Positions 35,353 to 44,633 of a stretch of 64,000 nucleotides of DNA are shown piece by piece (within the stretch, counting starts at the first letter, position 1; every line of letters starts with the position of its first letter). This DNA is from JACDAN01 sp963827705 (lineage in GTDB: Bacteria; Actinomycetota; Thermoleophilia; Gaiellales; Gaiellaceae): the NCBI GenBank assembly GCA_963827705.1, contig CAWHBN010000015.1:31112-95111 (forward strand), read 5' to 3'. The notes under the pieces are model-generated. The model was not told the origin of the DNA. It did no database searches and saw only the letters and a program-made list of their open reading frames with translations. The translations under genes were made by a program, and so were the position numbers.

Positions 35353-36708
35353 GTGGCCTCCAGCGTGCCCGACGGGTTCCCTGCGAGCGCCGCCGAATGG
35401 ACGGCGGCCGCTCCCGCGCGCGTCAGCACCCGATGGGTGACCGAGGCGGGCCGGGCCGCCCTCGTGTGGGCTCCCTGCTACGCGATCATGGGCCCGCGAT
35501 TCTCCGCGGGTGTCGGCTTCGCGGCGGCGACGCTGCTCGCATCCGTCTGGCTCGTCTCCCTCCGGAGCGCCGTTTCCGCCGTGCACCTCACGCTCGGCGT
35601 CCCGATCCGCTGCGCCGTCGGAACCGCGACCGGATTCGTCGGAGTCTCGGCCCTCGCTCTCTGGGTTCCTGGCCTCGGGATGGCCGGCTGGACGGTCCTC
35701 GCCCTCGCCGTTGCGGTCTTCACGCTGACCACGACCTGGGAATTGGTCGCCCAGCGCCTTGTCTCGAAGAGGCGCGTTCTCGTCGTCGGACCGTCCGCGA
35801 TCGCCGCCGAGATCGCCGAAGTGATCCAACTCGAGGGCGGCCTCCCGTTCGCCGTCGTGGGAGCCGTCGACGACGAGCCCGGCGACACGGCACGCCTCGG
35901 ATCGATCGCGGAGCTGTCGCGGATCATCGACGAGCTGCGCCCCGACCTGATCGTCCTGACCGACGGCGAGAGCTCCGCACGGGCTCTGGACCGCCTGCTC
36001 GCTGCACCGACGGACGGGATCAAGGTCATCGGGCTCGCGCACTTCTTCGACCACGCCTTCGGCCGGGTTCCCCTGGACGGACTGACTCCGACGTGGTTCA
36101 TGAGCATCCTCCACGTCTGGCGCCGCCCGTACACGCGGCTCGCGAAGCGGACATTCGACATCGCCAGCGCCACGTTCGGTTTGCTCCTGAGCGCGCCGCT
36201 CTGGCCGGTGATCGCCCTCTTCGTCCGGATCAGCCCCGGGCCTGTGATCTACCGCCAGACGCGGGTCGGCGCGGGCGGGAAGCACTTCACCATGCTGAAG
36301 TTCCGCACGATGCGGGCCGACGCCGAGTCGGGCTGCGCGGCCTACACCGAGATCGGCGACGCGCGCATCACGCGCGTCGGCCGTGTGCTCCGGATGACCC
36401 ACCTCGACGAGCTGCCGCAGCTCTGGAACGTGCTCAAGGGCGAGATGTCCGTCGTCGGACCGCGACCCGAGCGGCCGGAGTTCATTCCCATGCTCGAGGA
36501 GGCGATCCCGTTCTTCTCGCGGCGCCTGCTGATCAAGCCGGGCGTCACCGGCTGGGCGCAGCTCAGGTCCGACTATTCGTCGGACGCGGAAGGCGCGGCC
36601 AGCAAGCTCTCCTACGACCTCTGGTACCTGCGCCACCGCAACCTCCTCGTCGACCTCGCGATCTGCGCCAAGACGATCTCTTCGGTGGTCCTCAGGCCGG
36701 GGCGGTGA
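35353..36708 (+). CDS. Undecaprenyl-phosphate sugar phosphotransferase (WbaP/WcaJ-like)
   Basis: A 451-residue initiating sugar transferase. Four to five N-terminal membrane segments and a CoA-binding-like domain (RRVLVVGPSAIAAEIAEVI) are followed by the bacterial sugar transferase domain: KRTFDIASATFGLLLSAPLW, KFRTMRADAE, THLDELPQLWNVLKG, EMSVVGPRPERPEF and the KPGVTGWAQ motif. It transfers a sugar-1-phosphate to undecaprenyl phosphate, starting repeat-unit synthesis. GTG 35353 is used; GTG 35335 is possible. It is divergent from the P-loop kinase gene and followed at 5 bp by an acyltransferase. Confidence 0.88.
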   Translation: MASSVPDGFPASAAEWTAAAPARVSTRWVTEAGRAALVWAPCYAIMGPRFSAGVGFAAATLLASVWLVSLRSAVSAVHLTLGVPIRCAVGTATGFVGVSALALWVPGLGMAGWTVLALAVAVFTLTTTWELVAQRLVSKRRVLVVGPSAIAAEIAEVIQLEGGLPFAVVGAVDDEPGDTARLGSIAELSRIIDELRPDLIVLTDGESSARALDRLLAAPTDGIKVIGLAHFFDHAFGRVPLDGLTPTWFMSILHVWRRPYTRLAKRTFDIASATFGLLLSAPLWPVIALFVRISPGPVIYRQTRVGAGGKHFTMLKFRTMRADAESGCAAYTEIGDARITRVGRVLRMTHLDELPQLWNVLKGEMSVVGPRPERPEFIPMLEEAIPFFSRRLLIKPGVTGWAQLRSDYSSDAEGAASKLSYDLWYLRHRNLLVDLAICAKTISSVVLRPGR

Positions 36709-36713
36709 GTCGG

Positions 36714-37862
36714 ATGGAGGCTGCAACGCGGATTCGGGAGGAGGCGCTGCCCCTGCGCATCGAGACCGTCTCTGACGAGGCCGGCTTCGCGGAGCTGGCC
36801 GGCTCGTGGGACGACCTCGTCCGCGCGATGCCGCGCCCGAGCCCGTTCCTCCTCCACTCCTGGTTGCTCGAGTGGTGGCGCCACTACGGTCGCGGCGCGG
36901 ACCTCGCCGTCCACGTCGCGTACCGGGGAGATCACCCCGTCGGAGCGCTCCCGCTCTGCACGCGGCGCCGTTTCGGCCTGCGGGTGAGTGAGTTCGTCGG
37001 CGGAACGTGGGCGATCCTCGCCGATGCGCTCGTCGCTCCTGGCGAGGACGCTCAGGCCGTCGTCGCGGGGCTCGCAGCGCACGCTGTCGAAGGCGAATAC
37101 GACTTCGCGGATCTCTTCGGCCTGCCCGGGTCGAGCAGGCTCGTCGCGGCCCTGCCGCAGGGCTCACTTCGACTCGTCCAGCGGCTCGAGGCGCCGGTGT
37201 GCGATCTCGGCCCGAGCTGGGAGGCGGCCTACACGTCGAGGCTGTCGTCCAAGGCGCGAAGCGAGCGGCGCCGGCGCGTGCGCCAGCTCGAGCGGCTCGG
37301 CACGGTCGACTCGGAGGTGGCACGCACCCGGGAGGAGATCGCAAGAGCAGTCGAGGATGCCTTTGTCGTCCACAACGAGCGCTGGCGTGGCCGCCGCGAT
37401 GCGTCGGGGTTCATCACGGAGACCGGGAAGCGCTTCCATCGCGCGGCCTTGCTCGCGCTCGCCGACCAGGACGTTGCTCGAGGCCTCACGATCCGGCTGG
37501 ACGGCCGCCCCATCGCGTTCTCGCTCTACCTCCAGCTCGCCGGGCGCTCCTACGGGATGAACATGGCCTTCGACCCTGCCTACGCCCAGTACGGCCCAGG
37601 TTCGGAGGCCAAGCTCCAGGCGATCGAGGCGTCCTGGTCGGAAGGGATCAGGCGCATCGAGCTGCTGGGGACTGCCGCCGAGCACAAGCGACGGTTCACG
37701 GACCGCTTCGAGCCGGTCTACGAAGGAATCGGCCTCGCCCGGACCCGGCGAGGCCGCGCAGCAACGGAGGCGCTCCTGGCCGGGATCCGCGTCAGGCGCG
37801 CCCTCAAACGGTCGAAGACCGCGCGCAGGCTCTACGGCCACATGCGTCTCCAACGCGCGTGA
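36714..37862 (+). CDS. CelD/FemAB-like GNAT acyltransferase
   Basis: A 382-residue paralogue of the 33599 gene: SPFLLHSWLLEWWRHYGRGA, AYRGDHPVGALPLCTRRRFG, SRLSSKARSERRRRVRQLER, IRLDGRPIAFSLYLQLAG and LLGTAAEHKRRF. ATG 36714 lies 6 bp after the phosphotransferase stop, so the two form an operon ended by the hairpin at 37870-37899. Substrate unknown; context says glycan or lipid-linked intermediate. Confidence 0.84.
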   Translation: MEAATRIREEALPLRIETVSDEAGFAELAGSWDDLVRAMPRPSPFLLHSWLLEWWRHYGRGADLAVHVAYRGDHPVGALPLCTRRRFGLRVSEFVGGTWAILADALVAPGEDAQAVVAGLAAHAVEGEYDFADLFGLPGSSRLVAALPQGSLRLVQRLEAPVCDLGPSWEAAYTSRLSSKARSERRRRVRQLERLGTVDSEVARTREEIARAVEDAFVVHNERWRGRRDASGFITETGKRFHRAALLALADQDVARGLTIRLDGRPIAFSLYLQLAGRSYGMNMAFDPAYAQYGPGSEAKLQAIEASWSEGIRRIELLGTAAEHKRRFTDRFEPVYEGIGLARTRRGRAATEALLAGIRVRRALKRSKTARRLYGHMRLQRA

Positions 37863-37869
37863 GGCACGA

Positions 37870-37899
37870 GAAGGGCGGGCCCCCAGCGACCCGCCCTTC
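37870..37899. terminator. Bidirectional hairpin between convergent genes
   Basis: GAAGGGCGGG (37870-37879) pairs with CCCGCCCTTC (37890-37899), 10 bp perfect with a 10-base loop. It lies between the acyltransferase stop (37862) and the stop of the convergent small protein (37914), so it can serve both. Confidence 0.75.
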
Positions 37900-37913
37900 C
37901 GTCGGCTCCCGTC

Positions 37914-38324
37914 TTATGCCGTAGACAGCGTTGTCTTCCGGCTCTGCCGGATCGCGATGCCCATGCCGCCCGCCAGCAGCAAGAGTGTGAGACCGAGCCC
38001 GCTGACGAGGTACGGGTTGACGTCGAAGCGGCTTCCGTCGTCGGTCGCAACGATCGTCGTGGTCTCGGGCCCTACCCGCGCGAAACCGCGGTCGTCGGGG
38101 GTGACGCCCACGCCGTGGCTCACGTACGGGGTCTCGACCGCCGAATCAACGCGCGAGAACGCGCGGTCGTCGGGGCTCAGCGTCCCCTGATCCTGGCTCA
38201 GGCCGTACTGCGCCAGGCTCTGGTCCGTCGGCAACGGCTTGGCCTCTGCGGTCACCGGCGCCATGACCACGACCGCCAAACCAAGCGCGACCCAACCGAT
38301 CGCAAAACGCTTCTTGCGCCTCAT
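37914..38324 (-). CDS. Small exported membrane protein with PDDR repeats
   Basis: A 136-residue protein with an N-terminal signal sequence (RFAIGWVALGLAVVVMAPVT, AEA site) and a C-terminal membrane helix (YLVSGLGLTLLLLAGGMGIA) ending in basic residues. The outside part holds two copies of a motif: LSPDDRAFSRVD and VTPDDRGFARVG, about 25 residues apart. I do not recognise a family. ATG 38324 follows GGAGGAG. Divergent from a Crp/Fnr regulator, with a Crp-like palindrome at 38410-38427 between them. Confidence 0.72.
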   Translation of the reverse strand: MRRKKRFAIGWVALGLAVVVMAPVTAEAKPLPTDQSLAQYGLSQDQGTLSPDDRAFSRVDSAVETPYVSHGVGVTPDDRGFARVGPETTTIVATDDGSRFDVNPYLVSGLGLTLLLLAGGMGIAIRQSRKTTLSTA

Positions 38325-38409
38325 GACTCCTCCTCCGCTCTTCGTTTCGTCCATGAGGCCAGGCTAGGAGCGCTCCGACGGCGTGTCGTTCAAGCGCGCG
38401 ACGCACCGA

Positions 38410-38427
38410 GTGTCAAACTCGTGACAC
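38410..38427. promoter_or_regulatory. Crp/Fnr-type operator palindrome
   Basis: GTGTCA-AACTCG-TGACAC is a perfect 6-6-6 inverted repeat, the spacing Crp-family dimers use. It ends 5 bp before the Crp/Fnr-like gene start and lies 86 bp upstream of the divergent PDDR protein. Binding there would repress the regulator gene itself. Confidence 0.65.
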
Positions 38428-38431
38428 AACG

Positions 38432-39085
38432 ATGAAGTGGGAGCTGTTCGACGGGGTGCCGGAGGAAGACGTGCGGCGCCTGCTTGCGATCGCGCGCCGG
38501 AGGACCTTCGACCGGGGCGAGGTCGTGTTCCATCGCGGCGATCCCGCGGACTGCCTCCATCTGATCGTCAGCGGCCGGTTCGCGGTCGGGATCACGACGC
38601 CGCTCGGTGCGACGGCACTACTCGGCGTACGGGGGCCTGGCGACGCGTTCGGTGAGCTCGCGCTGCTCCCCCGGGAAGGTGCCCAGCGGTCGGCGACGGT
38701 CGCAGCGCTCGAGCCGGCGGAGACGCGCTCGGTGCTCGTCGGGGACTTCGAACGGCTCAGGCGAGAGCATCCGAGCATCGACGGCCTGCTCGCCAGGCTG
38801 CTCGGCGAGCGGGTTCGGAGGCTGTCCGACCAGCTGACGGAGGCCTATTACCTGCCGGCCGACAAGCGCGTCGTGCACCGGGTCGCCGAGCTGGACGAGC
38901 TCTACGGCGGCGAGATCCCCCTCGCGCAGGAGCAGCTGGCCGAGCTCGCGGGAACATCGCGGGCGACGACGAACCGGGTGCTGCGCGACCTCGAGCGACA
39001 GGGAGTCGTCGAGCTTCGCCGCGGCAAGGTCGTCGTCCTGGAGCCTGAGCAGCTCACGCGGAAAGGCGTGAGACAGGGGATCTAA
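38432..39085 (+). CDS. Crp/Fnr-family transcriptional regulator
   Basis: A 217-residue regulator. Residues about 1-115 form a cyclic-nucleotide-binding-like beta roll (GEVVFHRGDPADCLHLIVSG, then GPGDAFGELALL in the phosphate-binding cassette position). A long dimer helix follows, and the C-terminal winged helix has IPLAQEQLAELAGTSRATTN and RVLRDLERQGVVELRRGKV. No Cys cluster for an iron-sulfur cluster is seen, so it is not Fnr-like in sensing. ATG 38432. It probably binds the palindrome at 38410-38427 and controls itself and the divergent gene. Confidence 0.88.
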   Translation: MKWELFDGVPEEDVRRLLAIARRRTFDRGEVVFHRGDPADCLHLIVSGRFAVGITTPLGATALLGVRGPGDAFGELALLPREGAQRSATVAALEPAETRSVLVGDFERLRREHPSIDGLLARLLGERVRRLSDQLTEAYYLPADKRVVHRVAELDELYGGEIPLAQEQLAELAGTSRATTNRVLRDLERQGVVELRRGKVVVLEPEQLTRKGVRQGI

Positions 39086-39164
39086 CCCGACGGAATCCGG
39101 TTTGTGATCTCGCCGGTACTGGCTGTTGGAAAGCATCAGCAGGGTCTCTCCGGGGAGGTTGCAC

Positions 39165-39722
39165 ATGTTCAAGACGACCCTCGCAGCGCTGGCCGTCGCC
39201 CTGACGTTCTCGACAGCCGCGTCGGCGGTGAGATCGCTCTTCTTCGAGGAGACGGCCTCGGCCTTCTGGGCCGTGCCACACGAATGCGCGGACGGCTCGA
39301 CGGTGCAGGGGACGCTGCTGGTCGAAAGCACGCGCGATTTCGAGTCGCCGGATACCGAGGATCCCGACCCCACCGTGAGGGTCCAGTTCCTTGCCGTCTG
39401 CCCGGACGGCCGCTCGTTCAGCTGGGCTGCGCCGACTGCTCCCGCGACGATCACGAGCACGGAGAACCTCAAGAGCGTCACGGCATCTGGATCAGCAACT
39501 GCCAGGGACAACCTCGGTGGGAGCCACCAGGTCTCCTTCGACGTCGCGTGGACGGGAGTCGGGCCGCTGGAGACAACCGTGAACACGCCGGGAAGCAAGC
39601 GGCAGCAGCGCGAAGCGACCGCGACCGGTCAGGTGATCTTCGACGGCGTGGTTCTGGTCGACGGCGAGGCCAACCACCCGACCCGGCCGGCCCCGTTCAT
39701 CCGCGTGGATACCGAGAAGTAA
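39165..39722 (+). CDS. Secreted protein of unknown function
   Basis: A 185-residue exported protein. ATG 39165 follows GGGGAGG and starts a signal peptide (FKTTLAALAVALTFSTAASA). The mature part is beta-rich, with ECADGSTVQGTLLVES and AVCPDGRSFSWAA containing two Cys that may pair, and a late VIFDGVVLVDGEANHP. No known family recognised. The neighbouring gap 39086-39164 holds nothing else identified. Confidence 0.68.
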   Translation: MFKTTLAALAVALTFSTAASAVRSLFFEETASAFWAVPHECADGSTVQGTLLVESTRDFESPDTEDPDPTVRVQFLAVCPDGRSFSWAAPTAPATITSTENLKSVTASGSATARDNLGGSHQVSFDVAWTGVGPLETTVNTPGSKRQQREATATGQVIFDGVVLVDGEANHPTRPAPFIRVDTEK

Positions 39723-39800
39723 GCGCTTCCGTCAACCTCGGGACGGTCGTCCTGCTGCTCTGACGCGGGAGGCTTTGGAGCGCGAGAATTGCCGGAGCCG

Positions 39801-40424
39801 ATGTCGAAGACGCTGAACATCGTCGGTCTGGGGGGCTCGGTGGCGAGCAGGTCGAAGAGCCGCGCAGCTCTGGCGACGGCCCTCGCAGGCGCGGAGAGCG
39901 CGGGTGCCACGACGCAGCTGCTCGACATCCACGTCCTCGAGCTGCCGATCTACAACCCCGAGGTCCACGAGGCCACCGCGACTGCCGCAGAGCTGATCGA
40001 GGCCTGTTACGCAGCAGACGGCCTCCTCTGGAGCAGTCCCCTCTACCAGGGGACGATCTCCGGCGCGTTGAAGAACGCGCTCGACTGGCTGCACCTGCTC
40101 GGCGACCGAAAACCGGCGTACCTCCACGACAAGGTGATCGGCCTGATCAGCACCGCCGGCGGGACGCAGGGGCTGCAGGCGATCAACACGATGGAGTTCT
40201 CGGTGCGTGCGCTCCGGGGCTGGGCCGTCCCGTACGTTGTTCCCGTCGCGAGTGCGTCGCGCGTCTTCGACGGCGACGGCCAGATCCAGGACGAAACGGT
40301 CGAGCTCCAGCTGAGGACGCTCGGCGGCGAGGTTGTCCGCGTCGCCGAGCGGTTCGCCACTGACCACACCGTGCATCGCCAGCATGAGTGCAATCGGGCG
40401 GCCGAGCGCGTCGTGGCCGCATAG
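39801..40424 (+). CDS. NADPH-dependent FMN reductase
   Basis: A 207-residue flavodoxin-fold reductase. GLGGSVASRSKSRAAL is the FMN phosphate loop, LPIYNPE the second loop, and GLLWSSPLYQGTISGALKNA, LDWLH the flavin-ring region of the NADPH-dependent FMN/azoreductase group. It uses NADPH to reduce FMN or a quinone-like substrate. ATG 39801 is preferred over the in-frame TTG 39789. It opens a run of small oxidoreductases. Confidence 0.86.
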   Translation: MSKTLNIVGLGGSVASRSKSRAALATALAGAESAGATTQLLDIHVLELPIYNPEVHEATATAAELIEACYAADGLLWSSPLYQGTISGALKNALDWLHLLGDRKPAYLHDKVIGLISTAGGTQGLQAINTMEFSVRALRGWAVPYVVPVASASRVFDGDGQIQDETVELQLRTLGGEVVRVAERFATDHTVHRQHECNRAAERVVAA

Positions 40425-40553
40425 CGCGCGCCCCTGTCGCCGGCCGACGTCAGGCTCGATTCGCCCGGACGGACTCTCCTGCGTCCGATGAGCTCCGCGC
40501 CTCGGTGCGGTCATAACGAGAAAGACCACCACGCGAGAGAAAGGACGAACCCA

Positions 40554-41207
40554 GTGAAGCTGACCACCATGACGCAAGTCACCGTCGATGGAGTGATGCA
40601 GGGAAACGGCGCCGCGTCGGATGAGGACCGCAGGAACGGATTCGAGCGCGGGGGATGGGCCATGGGGGTGTTCGACAACGAGACCATGGCGTTCATCAAC
40701 CAGACCTACCAGCGCGCCGACGGGTTCCTGTTCGGCCGGCGGACCTACGAGCTCTTCGCCGGCTACTGGGGCGCGGAGGAGCGGGCTCGCGCCGCGGCGG
40801 AAGATCCGGGCAACCACCAGATCGCAGCTGCCTTGAACACGAAGCCCAAGTACCTCGCATCGACCACGCTCACCGAACCGCGCTGGGCGAACACGACCCT
40901 CCTCTCCGGTGACCTCGCGGCTGCCATCGGCGAGCTGAAAGCCAAGCCGGGAGGCGAGCTGCAGGTGCACGGCAGCGGTGCCCTGATCCGATGGCTGCTC
41001 GTAAACGACCTCGTCGACGAGATCAACCTGCTCGTCGTCCCCGTGGTCCTCGGCCAGGGCACGCGGCTGTTCCCCGACGCCGGCCCGGACATTGCGCTTG
41101 ACCTGGTCGACTCGCGAGCCGACTCGAAGGGCGTAACGATCCAGGTCTATCGGCCCACCGGACGCCCGCAGTACGCAACCGCCACCGCCGACCACGACGA
41201 CGAATGA
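40554..41207 (+). CDS. RibD C-terminal/DHFR-like reductase (1 of 3)
   Basis: A 217-residue protein of the dihydrofolate-reductase-like RibD_C family. It opens LTTMTQVTVDGVMQGNG, has GFLFGRRTYELFAGYW, GELQVHGSGALIRWLLVNDL and INLLVVPVVLGQGTRLF, the cofactor and substrate segments of the family. GTG 40554 has an AAAGGA upstream. Substrates of these solitary members are largely unknown. The preceding gap 40425-40553 has only a short hairpin (about 40470-40491). Confidence 0.85.
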   Translation: MKLTTMTQVTVDGVMQGNGAASDEDRRNGFERGGWAMGVFDNETMAFINQTYQRADGFLFGRRTYELFAGYWGAEERARAAAEDPGNHQIAAALNTKPKYLASTTLTEPRWANTTLLSGDLAAAIGELKAKPGGELQVHGSGALIRWLLVNDLVDEINLLVVPVVLGQGTRLFPDAGPDIALDLVDSRADSKGVTIQVYRPTGRPQYATATADHDDE

Positions 41208-41283
41208 CCCCCGCGGTGGCGTCTGATCGAGCGTCCGCCGCTACTTCAATTAGCCGCGCCCTTTTCGCGAAAGGAGCCGCACC

Positions 41284-41883
41284 ATGACCAAGGTTGTCGC
41301 ACTCATGTCGATGTCTCTCGACGGGTACGTCGCCGACGCGAACGACGGGGTCGCCGAAGTTTTCGACTGGTACTTCTCGGGCGACGTCGAGGTCCCCACA
41401 GCGAGCACGACATCCGGCATGACGTTCCACGTCTCGGCGCCGAGCGCCGACCACCTGAGGGGCTTGACGGCTGAGGTCGGCGCCATGCTCACCGGTCGGC
41501 GCACGTTCGAGCGCGCCGACGGCTGGGGCGGCCAGCACCCGTGGGATGTGCCCGCCTTCGTCGTCACCCACCACGTGCCCGACGGCTGGCCACGGCCCGG
41601 CTCGACAGTCCAGTTCGTCACCGACGGCATCGAAAGCGCCGTTGCTCGAGCGAAATCGGCTGCCGGCCCGAAGTCCGTGGGAGTGCACGGCGCCCAAACG
41701 ATCCAGCAGTGCCTGGACGCCGGGCTGCTCGACGAGATTCACATCGATCTGGCTGCCGTGTTGCTAGGCGCAGGAGTGCGGCTGTTCGACCACCTCGCGA
41801 ACACACCGGTCGTCCTCGGGAATCCGACAGTCGTCACCGGTGTGGGTGTCACGCATCTGCGCTATCCCGTGCACACGTCGTAG
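41284..41883 (+). CDS. RibD C-terminal/DHFR-like reductase (2 of 3)
   Basis: A 199-residue second member, beginning VVALMSMSLDGYVADAND, with GAMLTGRRTFERADGWGG, SVGVHGAQTIQQCLDAGLLD and IHIDLAAVLLGAGVRLF. AAAGGAG precedes ATG 41284. Same strand as the first copy, 76 bp apart, but sequence divergence is large, so they are not a recent duplication. Confidence 0.86.
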   Translation: MTKVVALMSMSLDGYVADANDGVAEVFDWYFSGDVEVPTASTTSGMTFHVSAPSADHLRGLTAEVGAMLTGRRTFERADGWGGQHPWDVPAFVVTHHVPDGWPRPGSTVQFVTDGIESAVARAKSAAGPKSVGVHGAQTIQQCLDAGLLDEIHIDLAAVLLGAGVRLFDHLANTPVVLGNPTVVTGVGVTHLRYPVHTS

Positions 41884-41895
41884 AACTACCTCCCA

Positions 41896-41933
41896 AGCGA
41901 CAGCACGCTCGCCCAGGCGAGCACGATTGCTCT
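41896..41933. repeat. Stem-loop element, copy 3 (diverged)
   Basis: AGCGACA ... CGCTCGCCCAGGCGAGCACG, with a strong inner stem GCTCGCC-CA-GGCGAGC (41907-41922). It resembles the elements at 44563 and 45142 (core GCCCAGGCGAG, flanking short arms). It lies between convergent DHFR-like genes, so it could also be a terminator. The remaining gap to 41997 holds nothing else. Confidence 0.45.
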
Positions 41934-41997
41934 CGGAAGCGTCTCGGAGACATTCGGCGGCGATTCGTGGGCCGGTTCGGGCTCGCAAGCCCGATGG

Positions 41998-42546
<549 letters not shown>

Positions 42547-42684
42547 TCCGCGAGCGTACTGCTCGTCAGTAACGACGAACATCTAACCCACGGTTCAGGA
42601 TGTACTCACGAACGCTGGGGCACCGGCACCCGGAAGGTCTCTGGCTTGGAGTGACGGCAGGGACGCTCGGGTAGCTTCCGGTCG

Positions 42685-43692
42685 ATGTCCACTGGGGAGC
42701 TCGAACTCGACGTGATTGCCTCGGAGACGGGGTTCTCGGGTGTCGTTCGTGTTGATCGTGGCGACAGGGTCGAGATCGTGAAGGCGTACGGGCTGGCGCA
42801 CCGCAGCTACGACATCCCGAACGAGGTCGACACACGCTTTGCGCTGGCGAGCGGAACGAAGGGCCTGACAGCCCTCACCGTGGTCAGCCTCGTAGAAGAT
42901 GGCACGCTCCAGCTCACGACGACGGCGCGTTCGGTTCTCGGGAAGGACATCCCGCTCGTGGGCAACGGAGTAACCGTCGAGCACCTACTCGCACATCGCT
43001 CAGGGATCGGGGATTACCTCGACGAGGAGCTTGGCCTCAATCTCGATGAGTATCTGATGCCCGTCCCCGCGCACGAGCTCGCGACGACAGAGGACTACCT
43101 CGCGGTTCTCGACGGCCACCCACCGAAGTTCGCGCCCGGCGAACGCTTTGCCTACTGCAACAGCGGCTACGTCGTGCTCGCGCTCATCGCCGAGCGCGCG
43201 ACCGGCACTCCCTTCCACGAGCTCGTGCAGTGCCGCGTCTGCGAGCGCGCGGGGATGCGCGACACCGCCTTCCTGCGCTCGGACGAGCTCCCGGCTCGAA
43301 CGGCTCGTGGCTACCTCGAGGGCAACGACACGTGGAGGACGAACGTCTTCCATCTGCCCGTCCGAGGATCGGGTGACGGAGGCATCTACTCGACCGCCGC
43401 TGACATCAGGTCACTCTGGACAGCGTTCTTCGATGGAAGGATCGTGTCGCATGACTGGGTCGCGGAGATGGTTCGCCCTCGCAGCGATGTCTCGTCCAAG
43501 TCGAGGCGGTACGGCCTCGGGTTCTGGTTGCACGCGTCCGCCGACGCCGTGCTGTTGACGGGGATGGATGCAGGAGTCTCTTTTCGCTCAATGCACGAGC
43601 CGCAATCGAACGTCACGCGCACCGTGATCTCGAACACATCTCACGGAACTTGGCCGGTCTCGAGCTACCTCGACGACCGACTCGTGTTCTGA
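42685..43692 (+). CDS. Class C beta-lactamase-like serine hydrolase
   Basis: A 335-residue penicillin-binding-protein-fold hydrolase. SGTK (Ser56, Lys59) is the SxxK motif and YCN (157-159) the YxN motif. A third KTG-like motif is not obvious; LLTGMDAG near the C-terminus is the likely equivalent. No signal peptide is seen. These proteins are usually esterases or peptidases rather than true beta-lactamases. ATG 42685. Confidence 0.84.
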   Translation: MSTGELELDVIASETGFSGVVRVDRGDRVEIVKAYGLAHRSYDIPNEVDTRFALASGTKGLTALTVVSLVEDGTLQLTTTARSVLGKDIPLVGNGVTVEHLLAHRSGIGDYLDEELGLNLDEYLMPVPAHELATTEDYLAVLDGHPPKFAPGERFAYCNSGYVVLALIAERATGTPFHELVQCRVCERAGMRDTAFLRSDELPARTARGYLEGNDTWRTNVFHLPVRGSGDGGIYSTAADIRSLWTAFFDGRIVSHDWVAEMVRPRSDVSSKSRRYGLGFWLHASADAVLLTGMDAGVSFRSMHEPQSNVTRTVISNTSHGTWPVSSYLDDRLVF

Positions 43693-43725
43693 TGCTGTGC
43701 GTCCAACGTCGCTGAAGGATGGCTT

Positions 43726-44436
43726 CTAGCTCAGAGATGTTCCCGCCGATTCGCTTGCTTGCGGGCTGGGGGTGCACAGCTTCCAGTGCCCCTCGGAGAC
43801 GACTTCGACGGTGCCGTCGGTCACTTTGATGGCGGTCTGATCGTCAATCGCATACGCCGGATTTGGGATCCCGGCCGCCCATCGTTCTGCATTGGCCATG
43901 GAATTGTCCGGCAGGTCCTCGTGATCCAGGTGCGGGAAGATCGAGAAGTCAACGATTCCCAGCGTGCTGTCGTCACCGGTGGGCGGCTTCCACCCGACGA
44001 AGTCCTCCCCGATACGGGGGGTCATCACCATGCTCCCAGCGCTCAGCCCCACCCAGACCGTTTCGCGCAGTGACGGCAAGAGATCCGCCAGCCCGGACAG
44101 CCGCATCCAGTGGCACAGGTACAGGGCGTCGCCGCCATTCACCAGCAGCACGTCTGTCTCCCGGACCCACGGGACCCAGCGCTCTTCACCGATGCTCGGC
44201 AGCGCAGTGAGCTCCAGCACTCCCAAGGACTTCCAACCCAGCTCGCACATTGGGCACCTGGGTTCTTGTCCGCTGATGAACCGCCATGCCGCGCCAGGAC
44301 CGGCCATGGGGTGCCCGTACGCCGCGGTGGGAATGCAGAGGGCGTTGGACTCGGCAATCGGCTTGCCCAGTAGGTCGACCAGCGCGTTCTCGATGCTCGT
44401 GTTCTTGATGCCAGCGGACGTGAGAAGAAGCCTCAA
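43726..44436 (-). CDS. Peptidase E-like serine dipeptidase (S51)
   Basis: A 236-residue class-I glutamine-amidotransferase-fold protein of family S51. The nucleophile elbow is VWVGLSAGSM, DVLLVNGGDALYLCHWM is the preceding strand and loop, and FPHLDHEDLP supplies the His. Family members hydrolyse Asp-X dipeptides or cyanophycin-type substrates. It starts MRLLLTSAG at ATG 44436. No partner gene is apparent. Confidence 0.84.
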   Translation of the reverse strand: MRLLLTSAGIKNTSIENALVDLLGKPIAESNALCIPTAAYGHPMAGPGAAWRFISGQEPRCPMCELGWKSLGVLELTALPSIGEERWVPWVRETDVLLVNGGDALYLCHWMRLSGLADLLPSLRETVWVGLSAGSMVMTPRIGEDFVGWKPPTGDDSTLGIVDFSIFPHLDHEDLPDNSMANAERWAAGIPNPAYAIDDQTAIKVTDGTVEVVSEGHWKLCTPSPQASESAGTSLS

Positions 44437-44450
44437 GCTGCCTCCCTGAG

Positions 44451-44633
44451 TCAGTCATTCCAGGCGGGAACCTTCGAGTCGCCTACGGATCCGTACGCGG
44501 TAAGAGACTGGTAGACCACCCAAAACTCATCGGCTCCGGCCAGATACAGCCTCACGTCCTCAAGCGACATTCCGGAACGCTGGCCCAGGCGAGGGGTTCG
44601 CTCGGTCCAGCCAAGCGTAGTTGGGTCATGCAT
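44451..44633 (-). CDS. Small hypothetical protein, weakly supported
   Basis: A 60-codon frame whose ATG overlaps the end of the GNAT gene (CGATGCATGA). The C-terminal part (MSLEDVRLYLAGADEFWVVY) looks protein-like, but the N-terminal half spans a copy of the stem-loop repeat at 44563-44602, so it may be chance reading through a repeat or a fragment of a longer gene. Confidence 0.28.
   Translation of the reverse strand: MHDPTTLGWTERTPRLGQRSGMSLEDVRLYLAGADEFWVVYQSLTAYGSVGDSKVPAWND
44563..44602. repeat. Stem-loop element, copy 1
   Basis: Arms AGCGA (44563-44567) and TCGCT (44598-44602) enclose CATTCCGGAAC-GCTGGCCCAGG and GCGAGGGG. The interior matches the copy at 45142-45187 (CATTC..GAAC.CTGGCCCAGGCGAGGG) while the arms differ but still pair. 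Confidence 0.6.
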
